Shown: positions 17,320-28,519 of the stretch, in pieces
Layout: every line of letters starts with the position of its first letter
How positions within the stretch are numbered: the first letter of the stretch is position 1
Assembly (NCBI GenBank): GCA_029946065.1
Contig: JAQSDU010000020.1
Coordinates: forward strand, 186,001-250,000
DNA: 64,000 bases
DNA from: Flavobacterium sp.
Lineage (GTDB): Bacteria > Bacteroidota > Bacteroidia > Flavobacteriales > Flavobacteriaceae
Direction of reading: 5' to 3'
Position numbers and translations under genes: made by a program
Notes under the pieces: generated by a model
The model's input: only the letters and a program-made list of their open reading frames with translations
Told to the model about the DNA's origin: nothing
Databases searched by the model: none

Positions 17320-19611
17320 ATGAACAAGTCCAATAAAAGAAGAGCAGCACTGTTATACCACGCCAAGCCTACGCCGGGTAAAATTCAGGTAGTGCCAACC
17401 AAAAAATACGCCACCCAACGTGATTTGTCACTGGCTTATTCTCCTGGCGTTGCAGAGCCATGTCTTGAGATTGCAAAAGACATCAACAACGTTTATAAAT
17501 ATACCGCCAAAGGCAATCTGGTTGCTGTAATCACCAACGGAACCGCAGTTTTAGGCCTCGGCGATATCGGTCCGGAAGCGTCAAAACCCGTCATGGAAGG
17601 AAAGGCATTGTTGTTCAAGATTTTCGCCGATATTGATGTTTTTGATATTGAAGTAGGAACAAAAGATATCGAAGCATTTATAGCGACGGTAAAAAATATC
17701 GCTCCGACTTTCGGCGGCATTAATCTTGAGGACATCAAAGCACCCGAATCCTTCGAGATAGAAAGGCGACTGGTAGAAGAACTCAATATCCCGGTCATGC
17801 ACGACGATCAGCACGGCACAGCGATTATTTCGTCGGCAGCGTTATTGAACGCATTGGAATTGGCGGAGAAAAACATTAATGAAATTAAAATTGTGGTTTC
17901 CGGCGCAGGTTCTGCGGCTTTGGCATGTGCAAATTTGTATGTGCTTTTAGGCGTAAATCCAGATAATATCATCATGTTCGATAAAGACGGTGTTTTGTCC
18001 GACGACCGCGAGGATTTATCGGATTTGCAACGCAGGTACTCCAAAGGATTTAAAAATATCGATTTAAAATCGGCTTTGGTTGGTGCCGATGTGTTTCTCG
18101 GACTTTCCGCTGGAAATATATTGTCGCCCGATATGTTATTGGGAATGGCAAATGATCCAATCGTTTTTGCTATGGCAAATCCGATTCCAGAAATTGATTA
18201 TGATTTGGCGATTGCGACCCGAAAAGATATTATCATGGCAACCGGTCGTTCTGACCATCCTAATCAGGTGAATAACGTTTTGGGTTTCCCATATATTTTC
18301 CGTGGCGCACTCGATGTTCGTGCCACAAAAATCAATGAAGCGATGAAAATGGCGGCGGTAAAAGCACTTGCTTCTCTTGCAAAAGAACACGTTCCGGAAC
18401 AAGTGAACATCGCTTATGGCGAAACCAAACTTAATTTCGGACGTGAATATATCATCCCAAAACCATTCGATCCAAGATTGATCGCAGTGGTAGCACCAGC
18501 AGTTGCGAAAGCGGCGATGGAATCCGGAGTGGCGACACATCCAATACATGATTGGGAAAAATATACAGAAGATTTACTCGAAAGATTAGGGTCTGATAAT
18601 AAAATGGTGCGTTTACTTACGAACCGTGCCAAAATGGATCCGAAAACCATCGTTTTTGCCGAAGCCGATCACCTCGATGTTTTAAAAGCGGCACAAATTG
18701 TTTACGAAGAAAAAATTGGTTTCCCGATTTTATTGGGCAACAAAGAGATCATACACGAACTCAAAGAAGAATTAGGATTTGATGCCGAAGTGCCGATTTT
18801 TGATCCAAAAACCAAAGAAGAAGACGAAAGAAGATTGCGCTATGCTGAAATTTTCTGGAAATCGAGACAGCGCCGCGGCGTTTCACTTTTAGATGCTCAA
18901 AAATGGATGCGTGAACGCAATTATTTTGCAGGAATGATGGTCAACGAAGGCGACGCAGATGCCTTGCTAACAGGCTATTCTCGAAGTTATCCGTCGGTTA
19001 TCAAGCCAATGATGCAGATTATTGATAAGGCACCAGGTATTTCGCTTATTGCAACCGCAAATATGATGATGACGAATCGCGGGCCGATGTTTTTGTCTGA
19101 CACAGCAATCAATCCGAATCCAACTGCGGATGATTTGGCGAAAATTGCATTGATGACTGCAAAAACCGTAAGAATGTTTGGCATGCAGCCGGTAATGGCG
19201 ATGATTTCGTATTCTAATTTTGGTTCTTCAACCAATGAAAGTGCGGCAAAAGTGCGTGAAGCGGTTTCCTATCTTCATAAATATTATCCTGATATGATTG
19301 TTGACGGAGAAATTCAAGCAGATTTTGCGTTGAATCCGGAAATGCTGCAAAAGAAATTTCCATTCTCCAGATTGGCTGGAAAAAAAGTCAATACGCTTAT
19401 TTTTCCAAACCTCGAAGCAGCAAACATTACCTATAAACTGCTCAAAGAATTGTATAATGTTGACTCGGTAGGACCAATTATTTTGGGAATGGATAAACCG
19501 GTGCATATTTTTCAGCTCGGCGCCAGTGTTGAAGAGATGGTTAATATGGCAGCAGTTGCAGTTGTTGATGCACAAGAGAAGGAAAAGAGGAGTCAATTGT
19601 CAAAAATATGA
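17320..19611 (+). CDS. maeB: NADP-dependent malic enzyme with C-terminal phosphotransacetylase-like domain
   Basis: Cytoplasmic malic enzyme, oxidative decarboxylation of malate to pyruvate with NAD(P)H formation. The N-terminal catalytic domain (about residues 1-160) includes [12 protein letters not shown] and [13 protein letters not shown]. The Rossmann domain follows with [15 protein letters not shown] near residue 190. From about residue 430 to the end the protein resembles phosphate acetyltransferase ([13 protein letters not shown], then [12 protein letters not shown]), a regulatory domain in MaeB-type enzymes. The 763-residue length is normal for this fusion. It is transcribed alone, away from the DUF885 gene, with ruvA 88 bases downstream behind its own -7 box. 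Confidence 0.95.
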   Translation: MNKSNKRRAALLYHAKPTPGKIQVVPTKKYATQRDLSLAYSPGVAEPCLEIAKDINNVYKYTAKGNLVAVITNGTAVLGLGDIGPEASKPVMEGKALLFKIFADIDVFDIEVGTKDIEAFIATVKNIAPTFGGINLEDIKAPESFEIERRLVEELNIPVMHDDQHGTAIISSAALLNALELAEKNINEIKIVVSGAGSAALACANLYVLLGVNPDNIIMFDKDGVLSDDREDLSDLQRRYSKGFKNIDLKSALVGADVFLGLSAGNILSPDMLLGMANDPIVFAMANPIPEIDYDLAIATRKDIIMATGRSDHPNQVNNVLGFPYIFRGALDVRATKINEAMKMAAVKALASLAKEHVPEQVNIAYGETKLNFGREYIIPKPFDPRLIAVVAPAVAKAAMESGVATHPIHDWEKYTEDLLERLGSDNKMVRLLTNRAKMDPKTIVFAEADHLDVLKAAQIVYEEKIGFPILLGNKEIIHELKEELGFDAEVPIFDPKTKEEDERRLRYAEIFWKSRQRRGVSLLDAQKWMRERNYFAGMMVNEGDADALLTGYSRSYPSVIKPMMQIIDKAPGISLIATANMMMTNRGPMFLSDTAINPNPTADDLAKIALMTAKTVRMFGMQPVMAMISYSNFGSSTNESAAKVREAVSYLHKYYPDMIVDGEIQADFALNPEMLQKKFPFSRLAGKKVNTLIFPNLEAANITYKLLKELYNVDSVGPIILGMDKPVHIFQLGASVEEMVNMAAVAVVDAQEKEKRSQLSKI

Positions 19612-19671
19612 CGTTAAGCTGTTATTTTTGATTGATGGTCAATAACATTCTATACAATAAAAGATTTTTGC

Positions 19672-19679
19672 TACATTTG
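19672..19679 (+). promoter_or_regulatory. -7 box upstream of ruvA
   Basis: TACATTTG matches TAnnTTTG and lies 20 bases before the ruvA ATG. It could also serve sprA, whose start is three bases after the ruvA stop. Confidence 0.5.
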
Positions 19680-19699
19680 GCAATTACTTAAGATCAATA

Positions 19700-20281
19700 A
19701 TGATTGCACATATACAAGGAAAACTGACGGAAAAAACACCAACTGATGTCGTGATCGACTGCGGCGGTGTAGGTTATCATATCAATATTTCCCTGCATAC
19801 CTATTCATTGCTTCCTCAAACAGACCATATCAAGCTTTTTACCTACCTTCAAGTGAAGGAAGATGCGCATACTTTGTTTGGTTTTGTAGAAAAATCCGAA
19901 AGAGAAATCTTCAAAATGTTGTTGTCTGTTTCAGGTATCGGTGCGAGTATTGCCAGAACGATGCTTTCGTCATTAGAACCAAAGCAAATCATTCAAGCTA
20001 TCGCTTCAGGCGATGTGGGCACAATACAATCTATAAAAGGAATTGGAAGCAAAACAGCGCAAAGAGCAATTCTCGATTTGAAGGATAAGGTGTTAAAGTT
20101 GTATGATTTGGACGAAGTTTCAATGTCGCAAAGCAATACAAACAAAGATGAAGCGTTATCTGCTTTGGAGGTTTTAGGATTTAACAAAAAATTGGCTGAA
20201 AAGGCCGTTGAGAAAATTGCAAAAGATAATCCTGATGCTACAGTTGAGACCATTATAAAACTAGCGTTAAAAAATTTATAG
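19700..20281 (+). CDS. ruvA: Holliday junction DNA-binding protein RuvA
   Basis: Tetrameric Holliday-junction binding subunit that loads RuvB. The 193-residue protein has the N-terminal OB fold (MIAHIQGKL, VVIDCGGVGYHI), two helix-hairpin-helix motifs (LLSVSGIGASIARTML and IQSIKGIGSKTAQRAIL, residues about 73-122), and the C-terminal RuvB-contact domain (DEALSALEVLGF onwards). The stop is followed after three bases by the sprA TTG start. The ruvA-sprA-gcvH order matches, as far as I recall, the order in Flavobacterium johnsoniae. Confidence 0.96.
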   Translation: MIAHIQGKLTEKTPTDVVIDCGGVGYHINISLHTYSLLPQTDHIKLFTYLQVKEDAHTLFGFVEKSEREIFKMLLSVSGIGASIARTMLSSLEPKQIIQAIASGDVGTIQSIKGIGSKTAQRAILDLKDKVLKLYDLDEVSMSQSNTNKDEALSALEVLGFNKKLAEKAVEKIAKDNPDATVETIIKLALKNL

Positions 20282-20284
20282 TAC

Positions 20285-23200
20285 TTGAAAACATTTTACC
20301 TGAAAAGTTCTAAAGACATTTTGAAAGCCGCACTTATACTGCTGGTTTTTTTGTCCGCATATACGACACAGGCTCAGGTTACCGAAGAGGAACAAGAGCA
20401 GCAAAAAGACACCATAGGCTACAACCAAGGCAAAGTCGAGCTTGACAATCCGCCGAGCATCGTTGAGGCTTATACCTACGATGCTGCAACCGACCGCTAT
20501 GTTTATACGAACAGTGTTGGTGGTTTTAACATCAATTATCCGATTATCCTTACGCCGAAAGAGTACCAGGAATTGGTGATGAAGGAGTCGATGCACAAAT
20601 ACTTTAAGGAAAAGGCCGATGCCATTGACGGAAAGAAACCCGGAAGTGAAGCAGCAAAGAAGGATTTATTGCCACGTTACTACGTAAATTCAAGCTTTTT
20701 TGAAACGATTTTCGGAAGCAATACCATCGATGTAAAACCTACTGGTTCTGTTGAAATGGATTTGGGTGTGCGCTATACCAAACAAGACAATCCGGCATTT
20801 TCACCACGAAACAGGTCGAGTATTACTTTTGATTTTGATCAGAGAATTAGTTTGGCGTTGCAAGGAAAAGTTGGAACGAGGCTCAATGTAAATGCGAATT
20901 ATGATACCGAATCTACTTTTGCTTTTCAAAATCTCATCAAACTTGAATATGCACCAACCGAAGACGACATCTTGCAGAAGATAGAAGTTGGAAACGTAAG
21001 CCTGCCGTTGAACAGTACATTAATAAAAGGAGCGCAGAGTTTATTTGGTGTAAAAGCACAGTTCCAATTTGGAAAAACAACCATCACGGGAATCTTCTCT
21101 GAACAAAAATCGCAAACCAAAGCGGTAACAGCACAAGGCGGCGGTACCATTCAGGAATTTGACATTTTCGCCCTCGATTATGATGCCGACAGGCACTTTT
21201 TCCTATCACAATATTTCAGGAATCGCTATGACGCTGCGTTGTCTACTTATCCGATTTTGGCCACAAGGGTTCAGATTACAAGGGTAGAGGTATGGGTAAC
21301 CAACAAGCAAAATCGCGTGAGCACTACTGAAAATAACTTACGTAATATTGTTGCACTTCAGGATTTAGGGGAAGCGCAGTTGATGGGCTTTCAGGACAAT
21401 GAAATCGTTAACCTTAATAATCCTACGGGCTTGTTCAATGTTGCTCCAGATTCGCCCACAGACAACGCCAATAATAAGTTCGACCCAGGAGCTATAGGAA
21501 ACGGAGGTTATCTTAACAACGGCATTAGGGAAATTGCTACCACCAATAACGGTGCGTTTAGTCTTCCAGCAGGCGCTGTTGTAAATGAAGGGCAAGATTA
21601 TTCAAAATTGGAAAATGCCAGAAAACTAACGCCAAACGAATATACGCTGAATGCAAAATTAGGGTATATTTCGCTTCAGCAAAAACTGGCCAATGACGAG
21701 GTTTTGGCAGTCGCTTATGAATATACCATCGGCGATAAATCGTATCAGGTTGGTGAGTTCGGTAACGACGGAGTAGAATCAACTGTAGTAACGGGAACCG
21801 ATCCTGCGACCCAGACTATTTCAACACAAAGCTTGGTGTTAAAAATGCTGAAAAGCAATTTGACATCGGTTAACAATACTACAACAGGTTTCACTACGCC
21901 GGTTTTCAACTTGATGATGAAAAATATATATCAAGTTGCGCCGGGTGGACAATTAGAACAGGAAGATTTTAGATTCAATATACTTTATAGCGATCCTTCG
22001 CCACTCAATTACATCACCGCGGTCAATGCTTCCAATCCGCTACCGGAGGACAATCCGAGTACAGCGATTGATGAAGCCGTTAACCAAACGCCGCTTCTAA
22101 GGGTTTTTAATGTTGACAAATTAAATGCAACCAATGATATTGAGCCGAAAGGAGATGGTTTCTTCGATTTTATTCCAGGATTGACCGTTGATTCCCAAAA
22201 CGGGCGCATCATTTTTACGACAGTGGAGCCGTTCGGTAAATTTCTTTTTAACAAATTAGCCAATGGAGGCGAAGATTACAATAACACCGCCACTTATAAC
22301 CCTAATCAGGCCAAATATGTTTTCAGGCAAATGTACCGCAGTACCCAAGCGGGAGCTTTACAAAACAGCGACAAGAATAAGTTTGAGCTTCGTGGAAAAT
22401 ACAAATCGACCAGCGGCGACGGGATTGCCATTGGTGCCTATAATGTACCAAGAGGTTCAGTAGTAGTTACTGCAGGAGGAAGAGTTTTAACCGAAGGTGT
22501 TGATTACTCTGTGAATTATCAATTGGGAAGAGTACAGATTTTAGATCCTTCTTTGCAGGCATCCAATACACCGATACAAATCTCCCTTGAAAATAATTCT
22601 GTTTTCGGACAACAAACCAGAAGGTTTATGGGTGTCAATGTAGAGCACAAATTTTCGGATAAATTTGTAATGGGTGCTACTTTCCTCAAAATGACCGAGA
22701 GACCTTTTACGCAAAAATCAAGTTACGGACAAGAATCTGTTAATAATAGTATTTTCGGGTTCAATACCAATTATGCTACTGAAGTACCTTTCCTGACCCG
22801 TTTGGTTAATAAATTACCAAATGTTGATACCGATGTGGTTTCTAATATTTCTTTCCGTGGCGAAATTGCCTATCTGAAGCCTGACACCCCAAAAGCCGAT
22901 CAGTTTGAGGGCGAGTCCACTATTTATGTTGATGATTTTGAAGGTTCGCAAACTACTATCGACATGAAATCTTCATTGGCATGGAGTCTATCCAGCGTGC
23001 CTAAGAACAGCCCGAATTATAATTTTGGTTTCCAAAGCGACGCCGATGTCAAAACCGAGAGTGGTTACAAACGAGCCAAACTTTCTTGGTACACCATCGA
23101 TCCAATTTTTTACACCAGTCAAAGACCAGGTGGTATAACCGATCAGGACATGTCGCTCAACCGAACAAGACGTGTTTATATAAAAGAACTTTTCCCGCAG

Positions 23201-26200
23201 GAAGGTATCGCCGATGGCCAACAAACAGTCATCAATACCTTTGACATGACCTATTATCCAACGGAAAGAGGGCCTTATAATTATAGCACTGTTGCCGATG
23301 GCAATACTTTGCCGAATCCATCCGATAATTTCGGAGGTGTCATGCGTTCGGTAAGTTCTACCAATTTTGAGCAAAGTAATGTAGAATACATTCAATTTTG
23401 GATGATTGACCCATATTATCTGAATGATACGGATCACGAAAATTTAACCAATACCGGAAGATTGTTTTTCAATTTAGGTGAAATTTCTGAGGATGTTCTT
23501 AGCGATGGTAAAAAGCAGTATGAGAATGGTTTACCTGAAGCAGGTTCTAACCAAAATACACTGCCTACACCATGGGGAAGGATTCCGGCATCACAATCAT
23601 TGATTTATGCATTTGACACCAACAATGCTAATAGGGCTGTTCAGGATGTGGGTCTTGATGGTGTGAATGACGATCAGGAGGCCAATTTGTTCCCAACTTT
23701 TGCAGGGCTTGCAGATCCGGCGGCAGATAACTACACTTTCTATCTCAATGCCGATGGCAATGTAATACAGCGTTACAAGGAATACAATGGAATGGAAAAA
23801 AATTCGCCTGTAGGTGTCTCAGACAATAACAGGGGTAATGCAACCATTCCGGATGTCGAGGATATTAACCGTGACAATACGATGAGCACCATAGATGCCT
23901 ATTATCAATATAGTGTTCGTGTAGAACCTAATATGCAGGTCGGACAAAATTATATTACGGATGAAAGAACAACCGAAGCCTTGATTCCAGGTCCCGGCAA
24001 TCAAACGATACCAGTGAGGTGGCTACAGTTTAAAATTCCGATTAATGATGAACAGACAGAAAAAGTAGGCCCAATTGAAGATTTCAGATCCATTCGTTTT
24101 ATGAGGATGTTCCTCACCGGATTTTCTGAAGAAGTAACCTTGCGTTTCGGAACACTTGACCTTGTTAGGGGTGAATGGAGAAGATATACCAATACGCTTG
24201 ATGTTACCGATCCCAACATCACAGATGACAATACAGGCTTTGATGTTTTGGCGGTAAACCTTCAAGAAAATGACCATCGTATACCCATCAATTACGTATC
24301 ACCTCCTGGTGTTGTAAGGGAGCAATTGTACAACAACAATACGGTCATCAATCAAAATGAGCAGTCGTTGGCGTTGCGTATCTCTGATCAAGGCTTGGAA
24401 GCCGGCGATTCTAGGGCGGTTTTTAAAAATGTAAGTGTGGACATGCGCCAGTACAACAAACTAAAAATGTTCATGCACGCCGAATCACTTCCGATCGGAA
24501 ATGCTTTGGGCGATAAGGAATTTGGAGGCTTCATCCGCTTCGGGAACGACTTTACACAGAACTATTATCAGGTAGAATTGCCATTGCTCGTTACCGCACC
24601 TGGTGCTTCTACAGCCGAAGAAATTTGGCCAGAAGAGAATAATGTAGATCTTAAATTAGCATTGCTGACCAAACTGAAAATAATGGCCATGCAACACCCT
24701 GAAGACGTTGATGCCGAAGGTGTGTATTCTAAATATGAAGATGAGCTCGACGAATCACTCGCAGGGAAGACCAATAAACTCAAATTGAGTATTAAAGGAA
24801 ATCCGAATTTTGGACTGGTCAGGACGCTGATGGTGGGAATCAAGAATGAACGCAACCCAAATGGTGCACAACCTGCAGTTGACAACAGGACGGGCGAGGT
24901 ATGGTTTAACGAACTTCGCTTATCCGGAATGGACAACAAAGGAGGAATGGCTGCTGTAGCAAGCTTTGATTCCAATTTAGCCGATTTTGCCACGATTTCT
25001 GCCACAGGAAAAATCAGTACAATTGGTTTTGGTGCGCTAGAAGACGGTCCGAATGAAAGAAGCCGCGAAGATTTAAAACAATACAACATCGTTACCAATA
25101 TCAATTTGGGAAAATTACTTCCGAAGAAATGGGGAATCAACCTGCCGTTCAATTATGGGGTAGGTGAGGAAATCATTACGCCGGAATATGACCCGTTCAA
25201 TCAGGATATTAAATTGCAGCAATTACTAGATATTACTGATAATGCAGCAGAAAGGGATAATATTGAAAACCGCGCCATCGAATATACTAAGACAAAAAGT
25301 ATCAACTTTATAGGTGTTAAAAAAGAAAGAGGTGCCGACCAGAAACCGCATGTATATGACCCTGAAAACCTAACGCTCTCATACTCTTTCAACGAAACCA
25401 AGAAACACGATTACGAAATTGAGGATTATGTTGACCAGCAGTTGCGTACTTCTGTCGATTATACTTATACTTTCAGTCCGAAACCAATAGAGCCATTGAA
25501 AAACAATAAATTCCTAAAGAAAAGTTCTTACTGGAAATTATTGACAGATTTTAATTTCAACTATTTGCCATCTAATATTTCGTTCGGAACAACAATTTTG
25601 AGGCAGTATAACCGCCAGCAATTCCGTCAAGTGGACGATGTCGAAGGGCTTTTGGCTATTGATCCGCTGTACCGAAGGAATTTCCTTTTCAACTACCAAT
25701 ATGGTTTCAATTACAACTTAACAAAGGCATTGAAGATGAATTATGCTGCTTCTTCAAGTCATATCGTGAGGAATTATTTCAATGAATATGGAGAGGCAAT
25801 CGACTCGTTTACCATTTGGGATGATTACTGGAATACAGGAGAGCCGAATCAATTCAATCAGCAACTGACCGTCAATTATGATTTGCCACTAAACAAATTG
25901 CCGTTTTTAAGTTTCTTTAAATCGACTTATACCTACACTGGCGATTATGCATGGCAGCGCTCTTCTGATGCGATGCATAAGTTTGTGCCGGATCCAATTA
26001 CCGGAATTTCCTATGACCTTGGAAATACCATCCAGAATAACAGTTCGCATAAGTTGAATACCACATTGAATATGGACTTGTTCTACAAATATATAGGTCT
26101 AACCAAAGGTGCGAAATCCAAAAAGCCAACTCCAAAAACAGCAGTAGCTCCACCAAAACCTGGGCAAAAAGTTGCGGCACAAAAACCAGCCACCGAAGCA

Positions 26201-27616
26201 AAAACCAATATTTTGTTAGACGGATTAATAGGCGTTCTTACTAGCGTTAAGAACATACAACTCAATTATACAGAAACTGCCGGAACAGTCCTACCTGGAT
26301 ATTTGCCGGGCGTTGGATTTTTCGGATCATCGAAGCCTAGCCTCGGATTTGTATTCGGTGCCCAAGACGATGTGCGCCAAGAAGCTGCCGAAAGAGGATG
26401 GCTAACCAACTACGGCGAGTTCAATCAAAACTATACAGAGGTAACTTCAAAAACCCTTGACGCAACGGCAAATATCGATTTGTTTCCAGACTTTAAAATA
26501 GATTTGAAAGCGAACCGTTCTTATATGAACAATTTTTCCGAGCAGTTTGATGTTACCAATGGGACTTACAATTCATTATCACCCTATAATTTCGGAAATT
26601 TCTCTATTTCAACCATATTAATTTCAACCGCATTCGGACAAAGTGATGAAAATGGTTCGGCTGCTTTTGACGAATTTAGAAGCAACAGACTCATTATCGC
26701 AGATCGCCTTGCCGGTGCTAAATACGGCGCTAACATTCCACGATACGGCGATGCTGCCAATCCAATTCCGACCGACGTTAATGACCCATTGTATACAACT
26801 TATGTGTCCAATGCGGGTTATCCGATAGGTTATAAAAAGAACAGTCAGGAAGTATTATTACCTGCATTCCTTGCCGCTTACACAGGGTCTGGAGCTTCGG
26901 GAATATCGCTAAGTGCTTTCCGTAATGTTCCGCTTCCAAACTGGACAGTAAAATACAGCGGTTTAATGCGCTATAAGTTTTTCAAAGACAGGTTTAAGAG
27001 ATTTTCATTACAGCATGGCTATACCGCTTCTTACACGGTAAATTCTTTCAGGTCTAATTTTGATTACGATAAAAATCAGGTGACTCCGGATCCGGGAGAG
27101 AACTTCAACAGCAAATCGCTTATTTCTAATGTCAACCTTGTTGAGCAGTTTAATCCGCTCATAAAAATGGACATGGAAATGAAAAACTCGATGAAATTTG
27201 TGGCAGAATTGAAGAAAGACCGTGCGCTATCTATGAGTTTTGACAATAACCTCCTCACAGAAGTAAAAGGATTGGAATACATATTGGGTGTTGGGTATAG
27301 GATTAAAGACGTAATTTTTAATTCAACCCTAGCCGACAATCCACAAGGAATTATCAAAAGTGATATTAATATTAAGGTTGATTTCTCTTTGAGGAATACC
27401 AAAACAATCGTTCGTTACCTAGATTATGATAACAACCAGCTTGCCGGCGGACAAAATTTATGGTCGGCGAAAGTGACTGCAGATTATTCCTTCAGTAAAA
27501 GCCTGACCGCAATCTTCTATTACGATCATTCCTTCTCTAAAGCAGTAATTTCAACCGCTTTCCCAATTACAAATATCCGCGCCGGTTTTACACTGCGGTA
27601 TAATTTTGGGAATTAA
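20285..27616 (+). CDS. sprA: Type IX secretion translocon / gliding motility protein SprA
   Basis: Giant outer-membrane protein that forms the translocation pore of the type IX secretion system and is needed for gliding. The protein is 2443 residues with a signal peptide ending around TTQAQ (residue 30). SprA-family features include GSNTIDVKPTGSVEMDLG near residue 140, repeated beta-strand domains, and a C-terminal barrel end (FTLRYNFGN). Length and neighbours (ruvA before, gcvH after) support the call. The start is a TTG at 20285. A Lys/Pro/Ala-rich low-complexity linker at about residues 1943-1975 (KKPTPKTAVAPPKPGQ) interrupts the barrel region and is probably an extended loop. The closest work is the SprA structure from F. 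johnsoniae, a single large barrel with a lateral opening. Confidence 0.96.
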   Translation: MKTFYLKSSKDILKAALILLVFLSAYTTQAQVTEEEQEQQKDTIGYNQGKVELDNPPSIVEAYTYDAATDRYVYTNSVGGFNINYPIILTPKEYQELVMKESMHKYFKEKADAIDGKKPGSEAAKKDLLPRYYVNSSFFETIFGSNTIDVKPTGSVEMDLGVRYTKQDNPAFSPRNRSSITFDFDQRISLALQGKVGTRLNVNANYDTESTFAFQNLIKLEYAPTEDDILQKIEVGNVSLPLNSTLIKGAQSLFGVKAQFQFGKTTITGIFSEQKSQTKAVTAQGGGTIQEFDIFALDYDADRHFFLSQYFRNRYDAALSTYPILATRVQITRVEVWVTNKQNRVSTTENNLRNIVALQDLGEAQLMGFQDNEIVNLNNPTGLFNVAPDSPTDNANNKFDPGAIGNGGYLNNGIREIATTNNGAFSLPAGAVVNEGQDYSKLENARKLTPNEYTLNAKLGYISLQQKLANDEVLAVAYEYTIGDKSYQVGEFGNDGVESTVVTGTDPATQTISTQSLVLKMLKSNLTSVNNTTTGFTTPVFNLMMKNIYQVAPGGQLEQEDFRFNILYSDPSPLNYITAVNASNPLPEDNPSTAIDEAVNQTPLLRVFNVDKLNATNDIEPKGDGFFDFIPGLTVDSQNGRIIFTTVEPFGKFLFNKLANGGEDYNNTATYNPNQAKYVFRQMYRSTQAGALQNSDKNKFELRGKYKSTSGDGIAIGAYNVPRGSVVVTAGGRVLTEGVDYSVNYQLGRVQILDPSLQASNTPIQISLENNSVFGQQTRRFMGVNVEHKFSDKFVMGATFLKMTERPFTQKSSYGQESVNNSIFGFNTNYATEVPFLTRLVNKLPNVDTDVVSNISFRGEIAYLKPDTPKADQFEGESTIYVDDFEGSQTTIDMKSSLAWSLSSVPKNSPNYNFGFQSDADVKTESGYKRAKLSWYTIDPIFYTSQRPGGITDQDMSLNRTRRVYIKELFPQEGIADGQQTVINTFDMTYYPTERGPYNYSTVADGNTLPNPSDNFGGVMRSVSSTNFEQSNVEYIQFWMIDPYYLNDTDHENLTNTGRLFFNLGEISEDVLSDGKKQYENGLPEAGSNQNTLPTPWGRIPASQSLIYAFDTNNANRAVQDVGLDGVNDDQEANLFPTFAGLADPAADNYTFYLNADGNVIQRYKEYNGMEKNSPVGVSDNNRGNATIPDVEDINRDNTMSTIDAYYQYSVRVEPNMQVGQNYITDERTTEALIPGPGNQTIPVRWLQFKIPINDEQTEKVGPIEDFRSIRFMRMFLTGFSEEVTLRFGTLDLVRGEWRRYTNTLDVTDPNITDDNTGFDVLAVNLQENDHRIPINYVSPPGVVREQLYNNNTVINQNEQSLALRISDQGLEAGDSRAVFKNVSVDMRQYNKLKMFMHAESLPIGNALGDKEFGGFIRFGNDFTQNYYQVELPLLVTAPGASTAEEIWPEENNVDLKLALLTKLKIMAMQHPEDVDAEGVYSKYEDELDESLAGKTNKLKLSIKGNPNFGLVRTLMVGIKNERNPNGAQPAVDNRTGEVWFNELRLSGMDNKGGMAAVASFDSNLADFATISATGKISTIGFGALEDGPNERSREDLKQYNIVTNINLGKLLPKKWGINLPFNYGVGEEIITPEYDPFNQDIKLQQLLDITDNAAERDNIENRAIEYTKTKSINFIGVKKERGADQKPHVYDPENLTLSYSFNETKKHDYEIEDYVDQQLRTSVDYTYTFSPKPIEPLKNNKFLKKSSYWKLLTDFNFNYLPSNISFGTTILRQYNRQQFRQVDDVEGLLAIDPLYRRNFLFNYQYGFNYNLTKALKMNYAASSSHIVRNYFNEYGEAIDSFTIWDDYWNTGEPNQFNQQLTVNYDLPLNKLPFLSFFKSTYTYTGDYAWQRSSDAMHKFVPDPITGISYDLGNTIQNNSSHKLNTTLNMDLFYKYIGLTKGAKSKKPTPKTAVAPPKPGQKVAAQKPATEAKTNILLDGLIGVLTSVKNIQLNYTETAGTVLPGYLPGVGFFGSSKPSLGFVFGAQDDVRQEAAERGWLTNYGEFNQNYTEVTSKTLDATANIDLFPDFKIDLKANRSYMNNFSEQFDVTNGTYNSLSPYNFGNFSISTILISTAFGQSDENGSAAFDEFRSNRLIIADRLAGAKYGANIPRYGDAANPIPTDVNDPLYTTYVSNAGYPIGYKKNSQEVLLPAFLAAYTGSGASGISLSAFRNVPLPNWTVKYSGLMRYKFFKDRFKRFSLQHGYTASYTVNSFRSNFDYDKNQVTPDPGENFNSKSLISNVNLVEQFNPLIKMDMEMKNSMKFVAELKKDRALSMSFDNNLLTEVKGLEYILGVGYRIKDVIFNSTLADNPQGIIKSDINIKVDFSLRNTKTIVRYLDYDNNQLAGGQNLWSAKVTADYSFSKSLTAIFYYDHSFSKAVISTAFPITNIRAGFTLRYNFGN

Positions 27617-27661
27617 TCAAAATTGATGGTGAAAACATTTTAGAAATTTAATCCGAAACGG

Positions 27662-27669
27662 TACTTTTG
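27662..27669 (+). promoter_or_regulatory. -7 box upstream of gcvH
   Basis: TACTTTTG matches TAnnTTTG, 38 bases before the gcvH ATG. No well-spaced TTG box is seen. Confidence 0.5.
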
Positions 27670-27707
27670 CTAAATCAAACAAATTTATAACCAACAAACA
27701 CAACAAA

Positions 27708-28088
27708 ATGAATATTCCAACACATTTAAAATACACTAAAGACCACGAATGGGCAAGCATTGAAGGTGATATCGTAACCGTTGGCATTACTGATTTCGCT
27801 CAGAAAGAATTAGGTGATATCGTTTATGTAGAAGTCGAGACTTTAGACCAGACTTTAGAAAAAGACGAAGTTTTCGGAACTGTGGAAGCTGTAAAAACAG
27901 TATCAGATTTATTTCTCCCTTTAGCTGGTGAAATCATCGAATTCAATGAATCGCTCGTGACAGATCCTGAAAAAGTAAACAAAGATCCTTACGGCGAGGG
28001 CTGGATGATCAAAATAAAAGCTTCGGATATTAATGATTTTAATGAATTACTATCAAGTGAAGCTTACAGAGAACTTATCGGCGCATAA
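27708..28088 (+). CDS. gcvH: Glycine cleavage system H protein
   Basis: Lipoyl carrier of the glycine cleavage system, shuttling the aminomethyl group between the P, T and L proteins. The 126-residue protein is full length, with the lipoylation site Lys63 in FGTVEAVKTVSDLF and the typical start HLKYTKDHEWA. No other gcv gene is in the window. Its end overlaps the start of the VanZ-like gene, so the two are probably co-transcribed. Confidence 0.97.
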   Translation: MNIPTHLKYTKDHEWASIEGDIVTVGITDFAQKELGDIVYVEVETLDQTLEKDEVFGTVEAVKTVSDLFLPLAGEIIEFNESLVTDPEKVNKDPYGEGWMIKIKASDINDFNELLSSEAYRELIGA

Positions 28089-28461
28089 AAAAGCATTCCT
28101 TTGGCTGGCACTTGTCTGGACTACGATTGTAACCGTTTTTTGTCTCATCAATTTTAACGAGCTTCCAACAGTGAAAGTCGATAATTTTGATAAACTTGGT
28201 CACATGACTTTTCATTTCGGACTAACGATTTTATGGTTTTTGTACTACAAATTCCAAAAAGAAAACACCAGCAGAAGGTCACTTATAAAAGCATTTTTGT
28301 TTTCGTTTTTTTATGGAACCGCAATAGAGTTAATCCAAACTTTCTTCACCGATACTAGAAGCGGCGATGTTTTTGATGAAATTGCCAATATGATAGGCTC
28401 ATTGATAGCTATACTGGTCATGATTTTGATAATGAAACGCAATAACGCCAAAACTTTATAA
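28057..28461 (+). CDS. VanZ-like family membrane protein
   Basis: Small integral membrane protein of the VanZ-like family, with four hydrophobic helices and the family motif DKLGHMTFHFGLTI near residues 40-53 and a later GTAIELIQTFFTDTRSGDVFDEIANMIGS. Catalytic role unknown. The start is uncertain: a GTG at 28057 is used here, and ATGs at 28033 or 28042 in the same frame are possible; all overlap the end of gcvH. It is followed by a terminator. Confidence 0.85.
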   Translation: MKLTENLSAHKKAFLWLALVWTTIVTVFCLINFNELPTVKVDNFDKLGHMTFHFGLTILWFLYYKFQKENTSRRSLIKAFLFSFFYGTAIELIQTFFTDTRSGDVFDEIANMIGSLIAILVMILIMKRNNAKTL

Positions 28462-28469
28462 CAAAACAG

Positions 28470-28492
28470 TCCCGCTTCGGTGGGATTTTTTT
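28470..28492 (+). terminator. Intrinsic terminator after the VanZ-like gene
   Basis: TCCCGC (28470-28475), TTCG tetraloop, GTGGGA (28480-28485) with one G-T pair, then seven T. It closes the gcvH-VanZ unit; a TATTTTTA element overlapping the end could start deoC transcription. Confidence 0.88.
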
Positions 28493-28519
28493 ATTTTTAC
28501 AGCACAAACAACCCCCAAA

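Noticed and set aside
18136..18549. 137-codon minus-strand ORF inside maeB
   Set aside because: Antisense to the catalytic domain, biased composition, no supporting signal.
24568..25152. Long minus-strand ORF (194 codons) opposite sprA
   Set aside because: It lies fully inside a well-supported large gene, has a Leu/Ser/Pro-rich composition typical of an antisense shadow, and shows no motif or promoter.
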